Assembly: GCF_040807025.1 (NCBI RefSeq)
Contig: NC_090954.1
Span: forward strand, 14,773,501-14,837,500
Length of the DNA stretch: 64,000 nt
Origin: Struthio camelus
Taxonomy: Eukaryota > Chordata > Aves > Struthioniformes > Struthionidae
Direction of reading: 5' to 3'
In this document: piece after piece, positions 1-11,457 of the stretch
How positions within the stretch are numbered: the stretch's first letter is position 1
Layout: each line of letters begins with the position of its first letter
Program-made: the position numbers and the translations under genes
The notes under the pieces: generated by a model
Database searches by the model: none
Told to the model about the DNA's origin: nothing
What the model saw: the letters and a program-made list of their open reading frames with translations, nothing else

Positions 1-1474
1 ACCAGCGAGCCACCCCTTGAGCAATTTTTTTCATTTCAGACAGATTTCCATACTCCAATCTCTGTGTGAGAAAGCTTACGTTGAACAAATTGTGGCTATT
101 GGTATTTGTATTCCCTGCACAGTCACAGCACCCCCACCATCTAGCTCATTACTGAAAATTGCTTTCGAATGCCTTCGGTATGAAAGGTGCTATTATAGTA
201 TCAAATTCCACTCCAGTCTGCATTTCAAATTCTTGATTAAAAACGTATCTTGGGCTAACAGGTTCTCTATTAACATCTCACCTATATACTTTACTTGAAT
301 AATTCTAAATAATTTGTTACAGCTAAGGAAAGTCGGCGCTGCTTAGAATAATCGTTTGCTATTACTGCTTCAAATGAGATGTTTATTGCAACATTGGATT
401 CAGTACTATAAAATATTACATTCAACCAACTTCTAAACTTCTGTGGTGAATAGGAGTTACATGACTGGGGCTAACATACACGGATATCCACGTACCCGTG
501 TGTGTTATACAGTATAACATACACTGGTATCGGAAGTATATGTTCTTTGAACATATAAGCGAACAGTCGTTGGAGAAGTTTTTTCATGCATATCAGGTCA
601 AAATAAAGTTTTGCTTATGTCATTACCATTAAATAACATATGCAGAGGGTGTCTTTGCTGTAAGTAATATATATTCTTTTAGTTACAAAAGTATGATAGG
701 ACACGTTGCTTTACTGGTAGCATTTGGGTGCCAGGATCCCTTGGTTTTACTTGTGGATATGTCACTAACCAGCGTACCCCAAAGTATTCACTGCAGAACA
801 CTTGAGATCTTCAGATAAAGGAGCTACTGTACATCCAAATTATTAATTATAATTAAAACTCAGTTACAGTGGGAGAGCATTTTGCCTCGGACGGTGGTAG
901 GCCTTACAGACCATTTGCTGCTTCCCAGAGGTGTCCTAGGATATGGACTGGCAACAAGTGAGGTTTTTTTCCCAAGCCAGAAAAGAGCTTTCAAGAATAA
1001 TTTATCTGCAATTCGACAGTTATGGGCAGCCAGAATCTAATCAGACGCACAGCCTGAACACAGGTAGCTAACCTTGTCTCTGGAGATGCAGGCACAGCGG
1101 CTTGCCTGAAAGACCTTGGCCGTGTCCCTTGTCAGAAGACAAACCCTCTGAAAGCACCGATAAAATATCAAGGGTGTTTTGGTACAGGCAGCAGAAGCCC
1201 AATTTGATCACCTGCAGCTAAGTCTGTAAGCTCTGGGTGCCTTTGGCGTCAGGCACAGCCCAAGAAACCTGGTACAAGCCTGGGTTTTTCCTGCCATGGC
1301 AGAAACGACCAGAAAACCCTAAGGGACTCTGTGTCGCTGCTCAAGAAAGGATTGCAGCAGTCAAAGGCCAACTTGGCTCTTGGGACTTCTAATTTCCCCA
1401 TCAGTACTCTGGTTTCCACGCTTTGCAGTAAAAACAAACAAAAAAACCCAGGAGACCTTGAGGTCTTGAAACCC
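1..1474. other. Intergenic, nothing recognised
   Basis: This is AT-rich unique sequence without a recognisable exon, RNA gene or repeat. An open frame of 93 codons at 17-298 has no family resemblance and ordinary base composition, so I treat it as chance. GC content rises from about position 880 towards the CpG-rich block. Confidence 0.6.
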
Positions 1475-2045
1475 GGAGCTCCATGACGAGCCGGGGCACA
1501 GGAACTGCTGGCGCCCCAGGTCAGCCATTACGGAGCAGCAGCCCCAACGGCGGCCATTTCAATGAGGCAGTCTGAGGCACCGGGTGCCAGGGGGGAGGGG
1601 GGGAACGACACCCACCTTCCAGGACCTGAGGCCTGGAAAAAGGACGCGAAAATCGCAATTTGTCAGGGCGCTGAGGGCACCGCGGCCCCTTCCCCCGCCG
1701 CGGCACGGCTGGCTGCGGCGCAGGGCCGGCCCCGCCACCACGGGGCTGCCCGGGACGGTCTGGGAGAAGGAGCGGCGGCGGGAAGCCGGGCAGCGGCGCA
1801 GACCTCCGCCCTGGCCCGAGCAGGGGCCGCCCCGCAGGCTCTGCCCTCCCGTCAGCTGCGGCCGGCCCGGGCTGGCGGCGGCCTCGCCCAGGGGCGGCCC
1901 CCGCCGCGGCAGGGCTCGCCCAGGGGCGCCCTGCCGCGGGGCCGGAGCCGCGGCGGCCTCCTGCCCTGGGCTGAGCGCCCCGTTGGTGCACGGAGCTCTG
2001 CAGGCCTCTGCGAGGAGAACACGAGGCCTTCTCTTCCCAAGCGAA
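1475..2045. promoter_or_regulatory. Orphan CpG-island-like GC-rich block
   Basis: About 570 bp of very GC-rich, CpG-dense sequence with GGGCGG-type boxes stands out sharply from AT-rich flanks. Long overlapping open frames on both strands (about 190-220 codons, rich in Ala, Arg, Gly and Pro) come from the lack of AT-rich stop codons and resemble no family I know. In vertebrates such a block usually marks a promoter. The nearest gene I can name, GABRB2, ends about 34 kb away and points towards it, so this cannot be its promoter. It may serve an unannotated RNA or a gene beyond the left edge. A smaller GC-rich patch lies at about 2,560-2,650. Confidence 0.6.
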
Positions 2046-5000
2046 ATCAGATCCCCACGTGTGGGAACGCACCTGGCAGGATTGCTTTTCTCTGCTCAGG
2101 TGTGGCTGCAAGAATATTCCTCAGTTATTTTACTGTCAGCTCTTCCCCCTGCACAGAAAGGCCCATATCTTGGCATAGGGAAGCATAAATGCACTGAATC
2201 TGTTTCAGAAGGGTTTATCTTGATAAATGATAAACAATGATTTTATTTTTATATTTTATTTTTAATTATTATCTTGATAAACAATGGCTGAAATAAAGAT
2301 AGCTTCAGAAGTGAGCTAGGTTACCATGCACCTATGCTCAGCCTTTAAGCAACTTAAACTATGTAAACTGCTTCCTCAAAGTACTTCCCTTAAACACACA
2401 TACATTTTGTTCTGCTATTAACACAGCTGATCTCCCAACCAAATCGAAGGTTGGCATTAAAAATCAAATACATTGATTTTAAGGAGATTCCTTTCATTCT
2501 TAAGTAACAGGCCATAGATTCCCAAAGGAATTAACTACCAAAGCTGCAGCCAAATAGTCGGGGTGGGCAGACAGCCAGGGCCAGTCTAGTGGGAAGGTGT
2601 AGGAATTCGGTCTGCGCGGTGCAGCGCCGGGGACAGCGGGTCTAGGGAGAGGAAGGGAAAAACTAGGCATGTATCTTCCCTGGTAAAACAGCTTAGCTGT
2701 ATAATCTTAGAAAACAATATAGGTAAGAGGAACGTATCAGCGACGTTTCCCTCCACATCTGAAAAAGTTATTGCTGCAGATTTAAAATCTGCAATTAGTA
2801 CTGCAGTTCATAATATTCCAAAATCAGTCCTTACATATCTTAGCTGATATTTACATTTCCAGAAGACTTTTGGAATTAATTACCTGTTGTAAACATTTCA
2901 CAGCCTCTGGAGAACTGTGCAGACTGGTTTTCCCTGCATATCTATGACAAGGAGCTCAGAATTGACTGAGTAGTTAGCAGAAAAGTGGGATAAAGACATT
3001 TAAAGATAGGTTTTTCATTTAATAACAATAAAAGTTATCCGTGAACATTGTAGATCTCAGTCAAGTGCAAGCAATAAACTGAATTAGGATACAGTCAGAA
3101 AAAAAATCAATTAGGATACAATCAGAAATGGAATTTTGATCAAAAAAAGTGCAAACTAATTATTCTGTCATTTATGTTCCGTGATAAATAAAAAGTCTGA
3201 ATCGCGGTTTTCCCCAGTGATTTCCAAGTAACTCTAGGCTATAACCTTTCCTTGATAAAAGTATAGAGCAAAATGTTTTCAACACTGAAGAAAGTAAAAA
3301 ATATATGTATGCTTACAAAATTTTTTGACAACTCAGCCTCAGTTTTGATGACCTTGCTGTAAGCATCTCACAAATACTTTGAAATGGAGAACATAACTGA
3401 TGAGGAAGGAGAAATAAGCTGAGTACTGTTGAGTTCAAAGTTGAAAATTGCCTGTATTTCAATAACAGATGAAACTTTGAAATTTGCTTAGTTTTGGATT
3501 GTGTTACCAATTCCAAATTACCACACATTCATTATAATGTTAATACATATCTATAGCAGAGATCTACACTAAGATCAAGGCATCTGTGGATTTGAATCAG
3601 AAAAAAGCAAGATACGTTCATAATAAAATTCAAACCAGTGAAATCTATTTCATCTCTTGTCTTCAAACGCTGAAAAATTTTTCTCCTCTTCCTAACTACA
3701 GAATGGCAGCTGAAATCTTAACGATTCACCTCACTGAGCACGCAGCATTCCCCTACAGTTATGAGCACTGACCACCCCATGGGTCCCTCCTTGCACAACT
3801 TTGCACCAGGCTTGGTTGCACTTTGGTCTGAAGAAAAAAGCAGTGTTGCCCAGTGCTGAAGAAAGCAAGCCCACTTACTCATTGTGCGTGGTACACACAA
3901 AATTTAGTCAAAGACAGGGCTGAAAGAGTAAGGAATACTGCTATGAGAAGACAATGGAGGAATTAAAATTGAATGTGGAGCTTGAGAGGGAAATGCTGTG
4001 ACCTGAAGCTAGAGGGAAAGGAGGGAAGATACATAGTGAATAAGCCTTCATAGAGGAGACTATGATCACATGCTAGGAAAAAGAGACAAATGAGTGGGCT
4101 GACCAGACCAGAACCTGCACAGTGAGTCTACAAAGCAGTCAAGAAGCCTGAGAAACAGACCCAAGGAGTGGGTAGATAAAGCAAATGAAGCGAGACAAGC
4201 TGCGCTAGAGAAGATATGGGACTAGCATAAGAATATGCAGGACAAAATGGATAGAAAGGGATTAGACTTGGCAAGGATGAACAAAATGTCTTTGCCTGCT
4301 GAAGGAAACTCTTCTATGCAGTCAACATGGAAGCCAAGATTCCTGATTCTTATGACTTTGTCAGTTTGCATGTGTGGAAACCATCACCCATGCTGCTGCT
4401 TCATTACATTTAGTGCTAATGAGCACCAATAATAACCACTACAGCTATTAGTAACTCTAGAAGTTCAAAAGCCAGATGTCTGTTAGGTAAATTCAATGGG
4501 ATGCTTACATGCCATTTTTATAGGAACAATTTAGTTAATCTTTAGAGTTATAATGCAAGTTCTGTTCTGTGTGTACAAGTTTATGCATATATAATAAATA
4601 TTTTGTTTACTTCTTCAGGAATACAAATTACTGGAAATGAAGTAAAAGGCAATGATGTGCCTGATATGCATGCTTTTGAATTGTTGCATGGGATTGACTA
4701 AACAGCTTGCTAATTTGTACTGAAGCTTAATGGAAAGTCTAAAAGTGGAAAGTCATAAAACTCTCCAGAAAATGGAAGCACTAAATTTAATTCCTTTATG
4801 AAATACCATTTTGAAATCTCAGATAAGATGGATACATTCACAGTGGGACAGAAAGAACTCACTAATCCTGCAAATAATTGCAAATTAGCTGCAGTGATCT
4901 GTCACAAATTTCCTGTTTGGCCATAGGAATATCCCTGTGGAAACAGACCCTCAGCACTAACTCTACAGCCCATGAAATCACATAGCTATAGAACTTACCT

Positions 5001-5854
5001 GCTGGAACACACTCAGGAACATGCCTCAGTAACCTGGAATAGACCCTACATTTCAGAGTGCAGTAAAAAGTGAAGTTTCCTATGCCTGGCCTAGCAGCCT
5101 TTGCCATTCTTATTTTCTTTTGTGATGCCATCTGACATTTGATATCAGACAAGACTGCAATCCCCTTGCAGCCCAGCATCACATAGCACCACAGTAAGTG
5201 GGATGCATAAGTAGCCTGCACTCTAGTGAAGTTCAGGCAGACTGTGGAACAATATGAATGTAAGCAGTTGTGCAAGTACTTCAGGTAGATCTATTTCAGC
5301 ATAAAGACTTACTTATAATCGCCCCTTCAGAAACAGATTATACTCATTTTCCTCACTTACTGAGTGATCTCCAGTCTCGCAGAACCTCAGAGACATTTTA
5401 AGCTTATCACAGCATGTTTCATCCTAATCTGTATTACAGTCTTGTGTCCACAGATAAAATGAGGGCCTTAGAATCAAAATATTATGGAGTTATCTAAATC
5501 AATCTAGTTTTAAGTGAACTGTGGAAAGTCAACAGTTGAAGATTATACTGTGCAAAAGGGAGCTGGGCAGGGAATTGTATTGCTGCAGATTCGGGGGATT
5601 TCAGAATGTTCGGAACGTATATTGCAACAAACTAAAACACTTCAGGAGCTTTTCAGGACAAGGGAAAGAGGGCAGAGGTGGGGGAGAAAACAAAAAAAAA
5701 ACTACATCAGCACCTAATATATCAGATGTTGACTTATGCTGGAGGGAACCTATGTTTAGATTTTCAGTCTACTAGATTGGGACCAATAACTCTGAAGACA
5801 GTCTTCCTTTCACAGGCACTGCTAAGGCTATAGTAGGGAAAGCTTTTGTTTTGC
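2046..5854. other. Intergenic, only small local duplications
   Basis: I recognise no gene in this stretch. It contains a GC-richer patch at about 2,560-2,650 and a short tandem duplication at 3,082-3,128. The 137-codon open frame on the minus strand (5275-4862) has no family resemblance and no splice or promoter context, and is probably chance. Confidence 0.55.
3082..3128. repeat. Two-copy tandem duplication, 27-bp period
   Basis: The 20-base unit starting AATTAGGATACA occurs at 3082-3101 and again at 3109-3128 with one mismatch (AGTCAG versus AATCAG). An A-rich spacer separates the copies. Confidence 0.85.
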
Positions 5855-5898
5855 TCAGAATCAGTCTCTTATTTAATCAGAATCAGACTCTTATGTAA
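5855..5898. repeat. 22-bp tandem duplication
   Basis: Two adjacent 22-bp copies (5855-5876 and 5877-5898) begin TCAGAATCAG and differ at two positions. A partial third copy (TCAGAAAT) follows directly. Confidence 0.88.
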
Positions 5899-6045
5899 TC
5901 AGAAATTACCTTCTGGAAAGAAACAAGGATCTTTGTAAAAAATGGTGTGTGCTTTCCAGTGGAAAGTTTCAGTTTTGATGAACTGACATTTTGTAACAAA
6001 AAAAGTATATCATCAAAAAATTTCAAGCCAGTTCTAGGAGAAACT

Positions 6046-6089
6046 CTTTTTTTCATTCTTTCTTATTTCAAAGAAAGAATGAAAAAAAG
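6046..6089. repeat. Perfect 19-bp inverted repeat with 6-nt loop
   Basis: The left arm CTTTTTTTCATTCTTTCTT (6046-6064) and the right arm AAGAAAGAATGAAAAAAAG (6071-6089) are exact reverse complements around the loop ATTTCA. No function is evident. The purine/pyrimidine strand asymmetry is strong. Confidence 0.93.
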
Positions 6090-6102
6090 AATTCTTTCTT
6101 TT

Positions 6103-6166
6103 GAAAATAAGAATTCTTTCTTATTTTCTTATATGAAAATAAGAATTCTTTCTTATTTTCTTGTTT
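6103..6166. repeat. Two-copy 32-bp tandem repeat, each unit nearly palindromic
   Basis: The unit beginning GAAAATAAGAATTC occurs at 6103-6134 and 6135-6166. Each unit is close to self-complementary (GAAAATAAG facing CTTATTTTC). A related partial unit overlaps the right arm of the neighbouring 19-bp hairpin at about 6081-6102, so the whole tract probably grew from one sequence by slippage or template switching. Confidence 0.88.
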
Positions 6167-6238
6167 CAAATACAAGCATTGCCACCATAATTAAATGATC
6201 TGTTTCACAAGATAAAGGTATTCCAGAAACTAATAACT

Positions 6239-6263
6239 AATAACGAATAACTAATTCGTTATT
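6239..6263. repeat. 10-bp inverted repeat, 5-nt loop
   Basis: AATAACGAAT at 6239-6248 pairs with ATTCGTTATT at 6254-6263 around a five-base loop. Confidence 0.8.
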
Positions 6264-6474
6264 AAATGAAACTCATTAATTCTCAGTTCAATTTAAAATT
6301 CAGCATTTGCTCATTTCTCTGATTCAGCATTCAAAATTTGTTTTGCTTTATCCTGATGCATTATTTACTTTAAGGCTCATGTCGAAAAAAAAGTTTCTGC
6401 AGCAATTACATTTAAGTACATATAGAATAAAATTTCCACAAATGTAACCTGTATTTAAATGTTTGCCCTCTTCT

Positions 6475-6494
6475 GACTGTGAAAATTCACAGTC
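6475..6494. repeat. 9-bp inverted repeat, 2-nt centre
   Basis: GACTGTGAA at 6475-6483 is exactly complementary to TTCACAGTC at 6486-6494. It is one of several small palindromes in this 450-bp neighbourhood. Confidence 0.78.
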
Positions 6495-9400
6495 CTCAGG
6501 ATCAAACACAAGCAGTCCAGGTGGCAAGGCATGCTATGGCATACTGCTTATCTTATAGTGCACCTCAAGTCGGAATAGCAAAAAGTGTAAACACCTGCAC
6601 AGGTGAATGCAATTATAAACATCTCTTACATCTTGAGTTGCTGAGTTGCTAATCCTGCAAGAATCAATTATATCAAAAGTATTGACTGGAACTTAAGTGA
6701 AAGTAACTGTCATGGTTTCAGGTGATATTAACTCAGCTATCTACTCCATCCCTCTGCTATGTCCTCTCCCTCCAAAGTGAACGAGACAGAACAGGTCTCC
6801 AATTGTCAGCCTTTGAATTTAAACCTTCATTTATCTATTACTTAAATTAAGGGTCCAGGAATCGTTGAAGCATTGTTGTATTTTCCTGACTTGGTTAGGA
6901 GACTAGTCACTTCTGATGTATGGGCAACAACAGTGTACAAAGTTTTGTTGGGTTTTATGTATTTGTCTGCAATCATGAAAAATGAACACTTTTCTCTTTT
7001 AATAGAAGCTATTTTTTTTTAATCCAGGGGTTTTCTTTTAATCCTTTCATGTGATTTTATTATCAGAGGGCCAAGCACATACATGTCTTCTGTATGGTAT
7101 TTCTCAAAGCAATTCTGTTTACATCAATCTCTGAGCAGCCTCTGAATAGGAAACAAAAGCCTAACAGCCATCGTGGCAGCCCTCCTGAAGCTTAAGTCTG
7201 GTAACAGACCAGACAATAGGTGGTTTCCCTGTTCAGAAGAATGCAAGACACATCACAGTCAATAAGAGAACATAAGAAGGTAATGGAAAAAGGAAAAAAA
7301 TGAAATAGGGTTAAGATAGCTCTGTGCATTTAAGTGCAGAAATGTAAGGAGGACATGATCAGATAATCTTATTGTTCAGATAAGAGTATTGTCTCTGTTG
7401 GGATCGTTTGGTGTTTTCTTTATTTTATTTAGTACTTCAGATCTTAGATCTCCTATGTCAGTCACTGAAAAGCAATTTTTACAAAATAAATTGAGGGCTC
7501 TACTTGAGTCTGAATCTGTTGACTTTCCCTATTCTGAATTCTTCTGAAGCTTAATTTTCCTTCACTTTTTCTTTTTTCTTCCTTTGAAATGCAGCAGGTT
7601 TTGAAGCATTCAAGAAGTTATCCTTTCCCGGCTTCCAGGGTATGCTCTCTGAAGACCTAAGCCCTTATTGCTAGGGCAAATGAAATCAAGACTTATCAAT
7701 CAGGGAGGTATATAGACAGATTTCGTTCCTTGAGTCTCTGAAAACTCATTTGTTTTACAGAGCAAAATTCCGATGACGCTTGCATACAAATAGCACCCAC
7801 TATTTACTCCCTTTATGTGGAACTCTAGATAGCTCTGCCTATAGTAGATGCTTCTTGAATTACTATTGTATGAATAATCTGGCAGAGTAGATACTTCTAA
7901 TGCTATTGTAAAGCCTTTGTCCTCTCTCATATTTTGTTACTTTTCAAAGGGCTGTCTGTGCATTTAAGGTACAGCGCTGAACTACAGAAGGTTACAGCCC
8001 GTGACTGACTGGGAGAGCATCTGCAGAAGTATTGTGATAACAGTGTCTCATAATGTACAAGTGTTTACTTGCTTGGCTGATAATGATGGGGGAAAGGTCT
8101 AAAAACTACTGATCTCTTTCCTAACTAAAACCAAGCCTGCTTGAAGCAACCCATTTTTATAAATAAATTTTCCCCAGGCCCAAATTCAATACGATTTGCT
8201 TTTAAAAAACTGTTTTTTGTACAATTTTCTTCAAAATGGATTCAGCATAAAGGAGAATAGAGGTCCATGGGAAGAGAGGAGAGTTCTTCACTTTTACTCT
8301 GGCAAAGTAAATTGAAGCTCCTTGGCATCATGATTTATAACTTCTTGAGGAAAATAAAACAACGATGAGGATTTTTAAGTTTACCAAAATTGCCAAAAGC
8401 TCTAAATGGTTAAGAAAATTACTTCCACAGATTAAAATATCCATATGGTAAGATTGCCTAGATATGACAGCAGAGATGACATTAATTCAGATGACTTTCT
8501 ACCTATATTAATTCTTACTTTATGAGGTAAGCACAGCTTCAAATTTTCAAACTATTTTCTCATGTTGATATGTGAAAACTGCTATATTATTTTCCTAGGC
8601 CTTTCTCTTTAATCATTCAGATATTTGCAAAGTTTCTGCCCACTTTAAGGGCTCGTTTTGTTTGGTTGATTTTCAGGAACTTTTTTCTTTACTGGAAAAT
8701 ACTCAGTTATCTGCTGAACAATATATGTGGCAGAGTTTTGTCTCCAATATTCTAATAAAGCTTAGAGGGAAATAGAGCTCCTATGATTAAATCTGCTAGT
8801 AAAAGGATAATATATTGTAAATCAGCAGCAATAACGATCCATTACAATTACAGGACAAGAATTAAATGACCATGTTATGGCAATAGATTTCATAAACCAG
8901 GAAAAGTAATCTCATTAAGAAGTATAAACTTAACAAAAAAAAGGAATACAGCTGCATATGTCAGAGGTTTCACCTGGTTTTAATATATATGAGTAGCTAT
9001 GAAATTGTACTTTCGTGCCAAATCATACATTAACTTGAAGGCATGTGCTGTCACACTGTGATATGTATTAATGTAATTCATATTAATTCATAATGTCAAA
9101 TATAAACTAATGTCATCAACCATATAGGTCTCTTTCTCAGTTAAGCCTTATACTAGTATTTGAACTCACTCAATCCTTGGGCCTTAAAACACTCTTTAAA
9201 TCAAACCGTTATTAGTTTATCTGCTTTTCTCATTATTTGTAAGCTAGTCTAAGCCTTCAGTGTCTGTAAATTGGAGTAATCTGACTGCAGTGTATGAGAT
9301 CACACTGTCATATATTTGAAAATATGGCCTTTCCTTATTTTTTCTTCAGGAACTGTATGTGATACACCTATTTAGTATGAATCTCACATAGCTTATGGGT

Positions 9401-9848
9401 TCTCTGCTTGGCAATAACCATCTAGAATTCCAGAACTGAATCAGAGAAGGCTGCAGGGGAAAAAGGAAACAGGAGTAAACCAACAGCAAAGATAAAGCCT
9501 TCACGTGGAAGAAGGACTTTCACTGCATCCATGTAGAATTAATAGTTCTGGCACAGGCAGCATGTCGTAGTTTTTGCTTTGTAAAAAGCTAAGATATCCC
9601 AACACAGTAGAAATTTAATCTGGGATAATGAGGCAGTGACGTGACCGCCATCCAAAAAGGCTACTGACGGGGTTTCGGAGAGACAGAGAGCAAAAAGCCT
9701 GCTTTCCCAAGACAGAGCAGGAGGAGGAAGCAACAGGGGGTTCCCAGGGCCAAGGGGAGTCTACCCAATGCCCAACGGTGCGCTCTACTGGTGTCCTTGC
9801 CTATTTTAGTCCTTTCACATCCTCTTCCCTTCTGTAAAGGAAAAAAAA

Positions 9849-9864
9849 CCACACACACACACAC
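9849..9864. repeat. Short (CA)n microsatellite
   Basis: A pure CA run of eight units is flanked by A-rich sequence on both sides. Confidence 0.9.
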
Positions 9865-11434
9865 AAAAACAAAAAAACAAATAAAACCTATGTTCATTTT
9901 GGATAGATTTTGAATCTTTCTAAGCAGGTATAGTCACAGCTTAGTGAAAATTGCTAAACTTAGTTGGGCATGTAACGTTTCCCATAACTTGGATACAGAA
10001 GACGAGTTCTGTACTGTGTTTAAGTGCAGGCCAACCCATCTTAAGAAAATACATTTTGTTTATATAATGTCTACCATGATAATTGTTCTTCTTTGCAACA
10101 TGATTTAATTCTTGGTGTAATAAAACAGCCCAGTTTAAAGCAAACAGGTCAGTTCAATGTTCAATCATAAACAGGATAGTTGTTAATATATTAGCTAATA
10201 AATAAACCGGTAAGTAAGCTAGTAAATAGAATTAATGCCTAAATTTCCATCTCTCTAAATCCATCTTTTCCTCTTTAGATTTAAATAACGTGTCATTTCT
10301 CTCTATAAAACATTCTAACTTCTTTCTATTCACTTGAGGCATTTTTTCCATTATTGTCACATTAAGTGAGATCTTAGGGCTCAACAGATTCTCCTGAGTC
10401 GCCAGCTGAACATTTGTGATAACTCCCAAAAGGTCTTTCTGTGGTTTTAGTAGCAGCGACAATATCATGAGAAAATCAAAGATCATTCAGACAATTCTTG
10501 TCAATGACCTGTTCTTCCTATTCCCTTTTTTTGATTATTTAGGACAAAAAGTGAAACAGTGGGACGCTGTCTTCCCATCTAGCACATCACTTCAACTTGT
10601 TATTTTAACTTCCCTTGCCAAGTTTAAATGTTGCTATGCTATTCATGTAGATTTAGTTGGATTCAATTTAATTCATTTAATTCAGTTTTATCTTATGTCT
10701 TTCATACAAAGTCTCAAAATGCTTTACAATTGAAGATAAGAAATGAGAATGGGATGCAGTAGTAATATGGGAACATTTACCCTCATATAAACAGAAAGAC
10801 AGATGATTTTTGAAGATTGACTGGAATCTAAAGAATTGGGGTAGTAACTGGGCACAGAAGAAAACAAAGAATTAGACTTGAGGAAAACTTTCCAAAAGTA
10901 CAAGTATGAATTTATGTGCTAAACTATGCTTTCTCGATTAGGAAACAGCTCCCAGCTATACTAACAATTCATAATTTAGCCTTCATATCCGTACTGAAAG
11001 TAGAGTAACACAAAACACTGGGTGTATAACAATGCACTGATGTGGTCATGAAGACACTTGTTCAGTCTAATGCACATTTTTAGACTTTTCTCTAATATAT
11101 AAAAAAAAGAGTTTAGAAGATAATTTAGGAAGATAAAGGCTGACTATTTCCCCAAAATTCTATCTTGTGTAGAACTAACTTAAACAATTCACTACTATTT
11201 CTATCCTACTAATTCTGTTCTTAGAAATTTTATGTAGAAAGAAACGCAGAAAGGAAAAAAAGAAAGAAAAACCAAAGACAATCCAACAGCTATCAAAGCA
11301 AAAGTATCCCTTTTTTTAGCATCCAAAGGTAGATACTAAAAATAACATAATAAAATAAAATAATTCACTGGAAAAAGTTTATGGAAATAAGGAAACACAC
11401 TTGATTTGGAATCAATGAAGCCATAAACAGAAAA

Positions 11435-11457
11435 AGAAGAAGAAGAAGAAGAAGAAG
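11435..11457. repeat. (AAG)n microsatellite
   Basis: About seven to eight AAG units lie in a purine-rich stretch, giving a local all-purine strand. Confidence 0.9.

Noticed and set aside
1521..2240. Long overlapping open frames on both strands (up to 218 codons) in the GC-rich block
   Set aside because: Low-complexity Ala/Arg/Gly/Pro composition on both strands at once is what CpG-rich DNA gives by chance; no domain is recognisable.
4862..5275. 137-codon open frame, minus strand
   Set aside because: No recognisable family, no promoter or splice context, ordinary intergenic composition.
6709..6745. TGTCATGGTTTCAG motif, considered as the start of an endogenous retroviral LTR
   Set aside because: Only a dozen bases match the memory of avian LTR starts; no second LTR end, poly(A) signal or target-site duplication was found.
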